Assembly (NCBI RefSeq): GCF_016864555.1
Contig: NZ_CP044011.1
Location: 1,035,001 to 1,099,000 of the forward strand
Length of the DNA stretch: 64,000 bases
Source: Sinorhizobium sp. BG8
Lineage (GTDB): Bacteria; Pseudomonadota; Alphaproteobacteria; Rhizobiales; Rhizobiaceae
Direction of reading: 5' to 3'
The notes beneath the pieces are model-generated. The model had not been told where the DNA came from, did not search any database, and saw only the letters and a list, made by a program, of their open reading frames with translations. The number at the start of each line of letters is the position of its first letter. Within the stretch, counting starts at the first letter, position 1. Both the position numbers and the translations under genes were made by a program. Shown here in pieces: positions 58,582 through 64,000 of the stretch.

Positions 58582-59406
58582 ATGGACACCGTATCTTCGA
58601 TCGAATCCGACATCATATCGCCGGGTGCGCTGCTTGCGGAATTGCGCTCGTCGCCACCACTCGTGCAGTGCATCACCAACTTCGTCGCGATGAACATCGC
58701 CGCCAACGTGCTGCTCGCCGTCGGGGCTTCTCCCGCGATGGTCCATGCAGCCGAAGAGGCCGGCGAGTTCGCGCGCATCGCCGGCGGGTTGACGATCAAC
58801 ATCGGCACCATTTCTCCCGCCTGGAGCGACGGGATGAAATCGGCGGCGCAGGCCGCGGTCGCCAATGGAAAGCCCTGGGTGCTCGATCCCGTGGCGCATT
58901 TTGCCACCGCATATCGGCAGAAGATCGTCGCGGAGCTCCTTGCGCTCCGCCCGACCATCATTCGCGGCAACGCCTCCGAAATCATCGCGCTTGCCGGCGG
59001 AAGCTCGAGCGGGCAGGGGGTCGACAGCCGTGACAGCGTGGAGCAGGCGGAAGATGCAGCGCGTTCGCTCGCATCGCAGTCCGGGGCGGTCGTCGCGGTA
59101 ACGGGACGCATCGACTTCGTCACCGACGGCGCAAGAAGCGTCAGGATCGGTGGAGGTTCTGAGCTTATGCCGCGTGTGACAGCGCTTGGCTGCTCGCTCA
59201 CCTGCCTCGTCGGTGCCTTTGCCGCCGTCAGGCCGATGCAGCCCTTCGAAGCCACGGTTGCGGCGCTTGCGACCTTCGCCGTTGCCGGCGAGAACGCCGG
59301 AAAGACGGCCGAGGGACCGGGTTCATTCTCCTGGCGGTTCCTCGATGCTCTTGCGGCACTCGATCCCGCAACGCTCGACGCAGAAGCAAGGTTGAGCAAC
59401 GCATGA
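58582..59406 (+). CDS. thiM: Hydroxyethylthiazole kinase
   Basis: A ribokinase-like kinase of 274 residues that phosphorylates the thiazole moiety in thiamine salvage. VQCITNFVAMNIAANVLLAV, WVLDPVAHFATAYR and VTALGCSLTCLVGAF are family signatures; the catalytic Cys is in GCSLTC. It follows the TPP riboswitch, with AAGGG four bases before the ATG, and overlaps thiE by 4 bases. Confidence 0.95.
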   Translation: MDTVSSIESDIISPGALLAELRSSPPLVQCITNFVAMNIAANVLLAVGASPAMVHAAEEAGEFARIAGGLTINIGTISPAWSDGMKSAAQAAVANGKPWVLDPVAHFATAYRQKIVAELLALRPTIIRGNASEIIALAGGSSSGQGVDSRDSVEQAEDAARSLASQSGAVVAVTGRIDFVTDGARSVRIGGGSELMPRVTALGCSLTCLVGAFAAVRPMQPFEATVAALATFAVAGENAGKTAEGPGSFSWRFLDALAALDPATLDAEARLSNA

Positions 59407-60049
59407 AAAACTTCGATCTCTCCCTGTACCTCGTCCTCGATCCCGTCCTCTGCGCGGGGCTGGGCATGCTGGAAACGACACGCATGGCCGTTGCCGGCGG
59501 TGCCACCATGGTGCAGCTGCGGTCCAAGGACGCGAGGACGTCGGAACGTATCGACCTCGGTCGGGCGCTGAAATCCGCGCTCGCCGGCACCGGCGCAAAG
59601 CTCATCGTCAACGACGATATCGAGGCGGCTCTCGCGATCGGTGCCGACGGTCTGCACGTCGGGCAGACCGACCTGTCGGCTACGACAGCGCGCGAACGCA
59701 TCGGCCGAACCATGATACTCGGTCTTTCCGTGGGTACCGAGCCGCTTGCCGCCGGTATCGACGCGGGCACCGTCGATTATGCCGGCATCGGTCCGATCTT
59801 CGCGACCTCCACGAAGCCCGACCACCAGCCGCCGATCGGCTTCGACGGCCTGCGGGCCATGACGAGGGTATGCCCCGTCCCTGTTGTCGCCATAGGAGGG
59901 TTGAAGGAGATGCATGTGGGCGATGTGTTCCTGGCCGGAGCCGATGGGCTTGCTGTGGTATCGGCCATTTGTGGAACGCCGGATCCTGAGCGCTCGACCC
60001 GCGCAATCGGCAAGTCAATCGCCAATGCGAGACGGGAGGCCTGCGATGA
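59403..60049 (+). CDS. thiE: Thiamine-phosphate synthase, end frameshifted in this sequence
   Basis: Joins thiazole phosphate and HMP diphosphate. TIM barrel with VQLRSKDARTSERI, LIVNDDIEAAL, GADGLHVGQTDL, GIGPIFATSTK and VVAIGGLKEMHVG. The printed frame runs on to 60290, deep inside thiD, with non-family sequence. One extra base near 60034-60041 gives an end ...ARREALR and a stop inside the ATGA that starts thiD. The protein would then have 215 residues and the operon a normal 4-base overlap. I give the repaired end. Confidence 0.88.
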
Positions 60050-60864
60050 TCCGCAACGTCCTCTCCATCGCGGGCTCCGATCCATCCGGCGGGGCCGGCA
60101 TTCAGGCCGACCTCAAGGCGTTCTCGGCGTGCGGCGTCTATGGCATGGCGGCATTGACCGCGCTGACCGCCCAGAATACCCGCGGCGTATCTGCCGTGCA
60201 TCCACTGCCACCGGATTTCGTCGTGGCGCAGATCCGGGCCATCTTCGCCGATATTCGCGTGGATGCGGTGAAGATCGGCATGATCGCTGATGCGGCGATC
60301 GCCGGAGCGGTCGCCGATGCGCTCGCCCCGCATCACGGCATACCCATTGTGATCGACCCCGTGATGATCGCAAAGGGAGGTGCGGCCCTTCTTGTCTCGG
60401 ATGCGATCGATGCACTGACGACGCGGCTCCTGCCTCTTGCAACCGTGCTGACACCGAACCTGCTGGAAGCCGCCGCGCTCCTTGGCGTGGGGGAAGCGAA
60501 GGACAGGGAGACAATGGCGGACCAGGCGAAGCGGCTTCGCGCAATGGGGCCGACCCATGTGCTGGTCAAAGGGGGACACCTCGGCGGCCCCGAGAGCCCC
60601 GATGTGCTCGCGACCCCAGGCGGCTTGTCGTGGTTCGAGGCGAAGCGCATCGAGACCGCGAACACCCATGGGACAGGATGCTCGCTTTCCAGCGCCATTG
60701 CAGCGGAACTCGCAAAGGGTGCGGGGCCGGAAGAAGCCGTTTCATCGGCAAAGGGTTTCCTGGCGGGCGCGGTGGCCGATGCCGGGCAACTATCTGTCGG
60801 GTCCGGCCATGGCCCGGTGCATCATTTCCATCGGCTCTGGGCTGCTGCCGGCATCGGGACCTGA
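60046..60864 (+). CDS. thiD: HMP / HMP-phosphate kinase
   Basis: A 272-residue bifunctional kinase of pyrimidine salvage in the thiamine pathway. It begins RNVLSIAGSDPSGGAGIQAD, the substrate-site signature, and has PIVIDPVMIAKGG, VLTPNLLEAAALL and the anion hole/catalytic TANTHGTGCSLSS. It starts in the overlap with thiE and ends the thiMED operon. Confidence 0.95.
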   Translation: MIRNVLSIAGSDPSGGAGIQADLKAFSACGVYGMAALTALTAQNTRGVSAVHPLPPDFVVAQIRAIFADIRVDAVKIGMIADAAIAGAVADALAPHHGIPIVIDPVMIAKGGAALLVSDAIDALTTRLLPLATVLTPNLLEAAALLGVGEAKDRETMADQAKRLRAMGPTHVLVKGGHLGGPESPDVLATPGGLSWFEAKRIETANTHGTGCSLSSAIAAELAKGAGPEEAVSSAKGFLAGAVADAGQLSVGSGHGPVHHFHRLWAAAGIGT

Positions 60865-60882
60865 TCGCCGTCGAACGGTAAG

Positions 60883-61287
60883 TTACCCCCGCTCATCGCC
60901 CGGCAAGGCCGCGCATTCGCCGAACCAGTTTGCCGCGGAACGGCACCAGATCTGCCTGCTGGGGCGCAGATGCGCACGCTGATTGATGCTGCCCCAGCGG
61001 ATGCCCCAGGTGTCCCCGTCTTCGTCCGTGCCCGTGGTGAAGAGAGGCGAACCGCACTCGGGGCAAAAGTATTGCAGCCTCCTGCGGCCGTTTTCGCCGA
61101 TCTTCACATAGAGCTTCGGCGGATTGCTGCCGATCCGGATCTTGTCGCGTTCGGTGATGGCCGTGACACGATAGGGCGAGCCCGTCATCCGCTGGCAGTC
61201 GGTGCAGTGGCAGAGCGACACCATCCGCGGATCGATCTCCGCTTCATAGGTCACGTGGCCGCAATGGCATTGGCCGTCGATATGCAT
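60883..61287 (-). CDS. GFA-family (CENP-V-like) protein
   Basis: A 134-residue zinc protein of the glutathione-dependent-formaldehyde-activating family. Three cysteine sets are in order: QCHCGHVTY, CHCTDCQRMTG, CPECGSPLF. Most members have no proven formaldehyde role, and function here is unknown. GGAAG lies close before the ATG. It converges on thiD. Confidence 0.88.
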   Translation of the reverse strand: MHIDGQCHCGHVTYEAEIDPRMVSLCHCTDCQRMTGSPYRVTAITERDKIRIGSNPPKLYVKIGENGRRRLQYFCPECGSPLFTTGTDEDGDTWGIRWGSINQRAHLRPSRQIWCRSAANWFGECAALPGDERG

Positions 61288-61402
61288 CCGCTCTTCCCCG
61301 CTTTCGCGTCGTCGATCAGGCCGCGAGCATACCACAGTCTCTTGCGGCATTACCCGGGAAGAGAAGCGGGGAGGCGTGACGCCTCACCGCCTGCCTGCCT
61401 GG

Positions 61403-62314
61403 TCAGTGCGCGGGTTTGATGAACGTTCCATTCTGCAGCTCGCGCATGGCCTGCTGCAGCTCCTCCCGCGTGTTCATCACGATCGGCCCATGCCAGGCGA
61501 CCGGCTCCTGGATAGGCTTGCCTGTCACGAGAAGGAAGCGGATACCCTTCTCGCCGGCCTGGACCGTGATGTGGTCTCCGGTATCGAACACGACCAGGGT
61601 CCGGTCGCCCGAGAGGTCACGGATATTGAGTTCTTCGCCGGCGAACTCCTTCTCGACTTTCACGCCAAACGGCTTGGAAGCATCGCGGAAGGTGCCGGAT
61701 CCGGCAAATATGTAAGCGAATGCTGACCGATAAGCATCGATCGGCAGTGTCTTCTTCTGCCCGGGAGGAACGGAGACATCGAGATAGACTGGTTCTGCCG
61801 CAATCCCGTCGACCGGCCCGGACTTGCCCCAGAAACTGCCGCTGATGATGCGGACAGCGGTGCCGTCGTCATCGACCACGACCGGAATATCGGCCGCTTT
61901 GATGTCCTGGTAGCGCGGTGACGTCATCTTGAGCGACGACGGCAGGTTGGCCCAGAGCTGGAAGCCGTGCATGCGGCCTGCGAAATCTCCCTTGGGCATC
62001 TCCTGATGGAGAATACCGCTCCCCGCCGTCATCCACTGCACGTCGCCGGCCCCCATCAGGCCCCGATTGCCAAGACTGTCGCCGTGCTCGACGGTTCCTG
62101 CAAGCACGTAGGTGATCGTTTCGATGCCGCGATGAGGATGCCACGGGAAGCCCCGGATGTAATCCTTGGGATCGTCGTTGCGGAAATCGTCCATCATGAG
62201 AAAAGGATCGGTCATCGAGGGATCCCCGAAGCCGAAGACGCGGTGCAGCTTCACGCCGGCGCCTTCCATGGTGGGGCGGGCAATACTCTCGTGCTTTACG
62301 GGTCTGAGCGACAT
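61403..62314 (-). CDS. Pirin-family protein
   Basis: A 303-residue bicupin. The N-terminal cupin keeps the metal histidines in FPWHPHRGIETITYV and EHGD, and the MTAGSGILHQEMP segment. Bacterial pirins often act as quercetinases or bind partners in central metabolism; the substrate is unknown. AAAGGA lies 7 bases before the ATG. Confidence 0.9.
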   Translation of the reverse strand: MSLRPVKHESIARPTMEGAGVKLHRVFGFGDPSMTDPFLMMDDFRNDDPKDYIRGFPWHPHRGIETITYVLAGTVEHGDSLGNRGLMGAGDVQWMTAGSGILHQEMPKGDFAGRMHGFQLWANLPSSLKMTSPRYQDIKAADIPVVVDDDGTAVRIISGSFWGKSGPVDGIAAEPVYLDVSVPPGQKKTLPIDAYRSAFAYIFAGSGTFRDASKPFGVKVEKEFAGEELNIRDLSGDRTLVVFDTGDHITVQAGEKGIRFLLVTGKPIQEPVAWHGPIVMNTREELQQAMRELQNGTFIKPAH

Positions 62315-62585
62315 TGAGGTTCCTTTCGCGTGACTTGCTGGCCAATATAGGCTCCGCCATCCGCTTCAGAAACCATGAGCGGCGGAAACGCAGTGTTCAC
62401 GCTCCGCTATAGTTTCGCCAAGATTGGCCTGTCCCTCGTTGCCTGTGAACCGCCCGATTCTTTCCAGGAGTTTACTTTCGTTAACGCATTTTTACCGAAT
62501 ACGCCCGACAATCGGATGCGTCTTATGGTTAATGCCTCATGAATGCGCCGGATTGACGATGTCCGGCGAAGGAAGCGAGAACCTG

Positions 62586-63404
62586 ATGTGCCGCTGGGCA
62601 GCCTACCGCGGAGAACCGCTCTACCTCGAAGAAATTGTTTCCTCGCCTGCACATTCCCTCATCGAACAGTCCCATTGCGCCACGCGCGCAAAGACGGCGA
62701 CGAACGGCGATGGCTTCGGCATCGCCTGGTATGGTGACCACCCCCACCCGGGGCGCTACCGTGACATCCTGCCGGCCTGGTCGGACTGCAATCTGAAGAG
62801 TCTCGCCCGCCAGATCAGATCACCGCTCTTCCTCGCCCACGTGCGCGCCGCCACCGGAGGCGGTACCCGGCGGGACAATTGTCATCCCTTCGTCCACGAT
62901 GTCTGGTCGTTCATGCACAACGGCCAGATTTCGGATTTCGAGCATCTGCGCCGGCCTCTCGAAACCATGCTGGACAACGACCTCTATGCTGCGCGGACCG
63001 GTGCCACCGACTCCGAATTGCTGTTCCTGCTCGCACTGCAGTTCGGGCTCGACCGCGACCCGCTGGGGGCGGTTGCCGAGACGGTTGCCTTTGTGGAACG
63101 TCTGGCGGGCCACCTCGAGCGCAGGGTCCTCGTGCGCTTCACCGCCGCATTCTCGAACGGGCGGAAACTCTATGCCGTCCGCTATGCAACCGATTTCCGG
63201 GCACCCACGCTTTACGCTGCCCCGATGGGTGGCCGCGGCGGCTACTGCCTCGTATCGGAACCCCTCAACGATGATAGCGAGGCCTGGGTGGAAATCCCTG
63301 ATGGCTGCGCAGTGGTTCTTGATGAGGACGGCGTGGATGTTTGCCTGTTCTCACCGGCCGGGCGTCCCGCCGAGGCGATCGAGAAGCTGGCACTGGCGCT
63401 CTAG
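62586..63404 (+). CDS. Class II glutamine amidotransferase
   Basis: A 272-residue Ntn-hydrolase of the EgtC/YafJ group. Cys2 (MCRWAAYRGEP) is the nucleophile after Met removal. KTATNGDGFGIAWYGDHP, AHVRAATGG and FMHNGQISDF line the glutamine pocket. No synthase partner lies nearby, so the ammonia acceptor is unknown. The frame is open upstream to 62424, but only the start giving Cys2 makes sense. Confidence 0.87.
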   Translation: MCRWAAYRGEPLYLEEIVSSPAHSLIEQSHCATRAKTATNGDGFGIAWYGDHPHPGRYRDILPAWSDCNLKSLARQIRSPLFLAHVRAATGGGTRRDNCHPFVHDVWSFMHNGQISDFEHLRRPLETMLDNDLYAARTGATDSELLFLLALQFGLDRDPLGAVAETVAFVERLAGHLERRVLVRFTAAFSNGRKLYAVRYATDFRAPTLYAAPMGGRGGYCLVSEPLNDDSEAWVEIPDGCAVVLDEDGVDVCLFSPAGRPAEAIEKLALAL

Positions 63405-63482
63405 GGCCGAAGCGAGGCGGTGCGGCAACAGATCCGCGGCCGCGGCCAATTTCCGCCCTGAAGCCGTCCCTCGCGGCGCTCC

Positions 63483-64000
63483 TCAGCGGGGCTTCCTCGC
63501 CGCTGGCTCCGTCGTGCGCTCCGCAATCAGCGCCGCCAGACGTTCCGCCACCTCTTCCTTGGCGAGTTCGGGCCACTGTTCGGTGCCGCCGGCCGAAATG
63601 ATCCTGACGCTGTTTCTGGGGCCTCCCATGATGCCGGTCGCTGGAGAGACATCGTTTGCGACGATGAAGTCGGCGCCCTTGCGCTGAAGCTTGGCGCGCC
63701 CGTTCTCCTCCACATTCTGGGTTTCCGCGGCAAAACCGATCACGAGCTTCGGCCGCAGCGCATGATGGCCAATCGTCTTGAGGATGTCCGGGTTCTCCGC
63801 AAGCTGGAGGGCCGGGGGCACGCCGTCGGCCTGTTTCTTCACCTTTTCGGATGCCTCGGAGGCGACGCGCCAGTCCGCGACGGCCGCCACCATGACAGCA
63901 ATGTCGGCGGGAAGTTCGGCGAGCACGGCGTTCAACATTTCCTCCGCGCGCTCGACCCGCACGACGGTGACGCCTTCGGGATCGGGAATGGTCACCGGAC
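63483..64000 (-). CDS. coaBC: Phosphopantothenoylcysteine decarboxylase/synthetase, 3' part
   Basis: The C-terminal part of the CoaB domain; the gene continues past the right edge of the window, so this is a partial entry. IPDPEGVTVVRV, MVAAVADWRV, LAENPDILKTIGHH and VIGFAAETQNVEENGRAKL are characteristic. KGADFIVANDVS carries the catalytic lysine/asparagine region. It makes 4'-phosphopantetheine in coenzyme A synthesis. Confidence 0.95.
   Translation of the reverse strand, partial: PVTIPDPEGVTVVRVERAEEMLNAVLAELPADIAVMVAAVADWRVASEASEKVKKQADGVPPALQLAENPDILKTIGHHALRPKLVIGFAAETQNVEENGRAKLQRKGADFIVANDVSPATGIMGGPRNSVRIISAGGTEQWPELAKEEVAERLAALIAERTTEPAARKPR

Noticed and set aside
58305-59915. A 536-codon minus-strand frame over the riboswitch, thiM and thiE
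   Set aside because: It crosses a structured regulatory RNA and two conserved genes and lacks family character.
13506-60049. Calling the seven frameshifted genes pseudogenes
   Set aside because: Both sides of every break keep conserved family sequence, there is only one lesion each, and all are the same type of one-base loss in or near G/C runs.

Overview
The window reads as chromosome-like DNA of an alphaproteobacterium of the Rhizobiaceae (Sinorhizobium/Ensifer, Rhizobium or Shinella type). Support: high G+C, dense coding, the rhizobial gene order pcaDCHGB with a divergent pcaQ, a PcaMNVWX-type protocatechuate transporter, the phospholipid N-methyltransferase pmtA beside pyrF, a thiMED salvage operon behind a TPP riboswitch, and a LivH/LivM/LivG/LivF-like transporter. 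The genus is an inference. I see no rRNA, tRNA, insertion sequence, prophage or CRISPR array.

Region 1 (1-10.9 kb) is one metabolic block. PobA hydroxylates 4-hydroxybenzoate to protocatechuate. PcaHG opens the ring, PcaB, PcaC and PcaD carry the product to beta-ketoadipate, and PcaMNVWX is an ABC importer most likely for protocatechuate. Both transcription units, pcaDCHGB and pcaMNVWX, start with the same two-part signal: an ATAACC-N4-(A/T)GTTA(A/T) PcaQ-type box, and 32-33 bp further on a second conserved block, ATTTTAC-T-ACC-like. pcaI, pcaJ and pcaF are not here.

Region 2 (10.9-31.6 kb) is mixed housekeeping: an ArsC-like protein, aromatic aminotransferase, an EEP hydrolase, a cardiolipin-synthase-like PLD protein, guaA, a methylthioadenosine nucleosidase, a thioesterase, tspO, an RsmB-type rRNA methyltransferase, an RlpA-like protein, queG and a GST. 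Inside it lies a four-gene exported cassette (20.7-25.8 kb): imelysin, di-haem cytochrome, second imelysin, DUF1513 protein. It resembles iron-regulated imelysin loci and is the least understood system in the window.

Region 3 (31.7-45 kb) holds uppP, an NDUFA9-like protein, DUF1330, pyrF, pmtA, dnaN, rsmI, a YraN-type protein, a cupin, an exported penicillin V acylase/choloylglycine hydrolase-family enzyme, gshB, comM and cysK. Region 4 (45-64 kb) holds an exporter/Lrp-AsnC locus, dut, prfC, two Tat-exported hydrolases with a divergent GlxA-type regulator, a zinc-ribbon adenylate cyclase/NTPase/TPR protein with a redoxin gene, the thiMED operon, GFA and pirin family proteins, a class II glutamine amidotransferase, and the 3' end of coaBC.

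Sequence quality matters for any reader. Seven otherwise normal genes (cls-like, rsmB-like, pmtA, rsmI, GlxA-type regulator, cyclase, thiE) each have one frameshift. Every one is repaired by adding a single G or C in or beside a short G/C run. This uniform pattern points to undercalled homopolymers in the assembly rather than seven pseudogenes. I give these genes their repaired extents.
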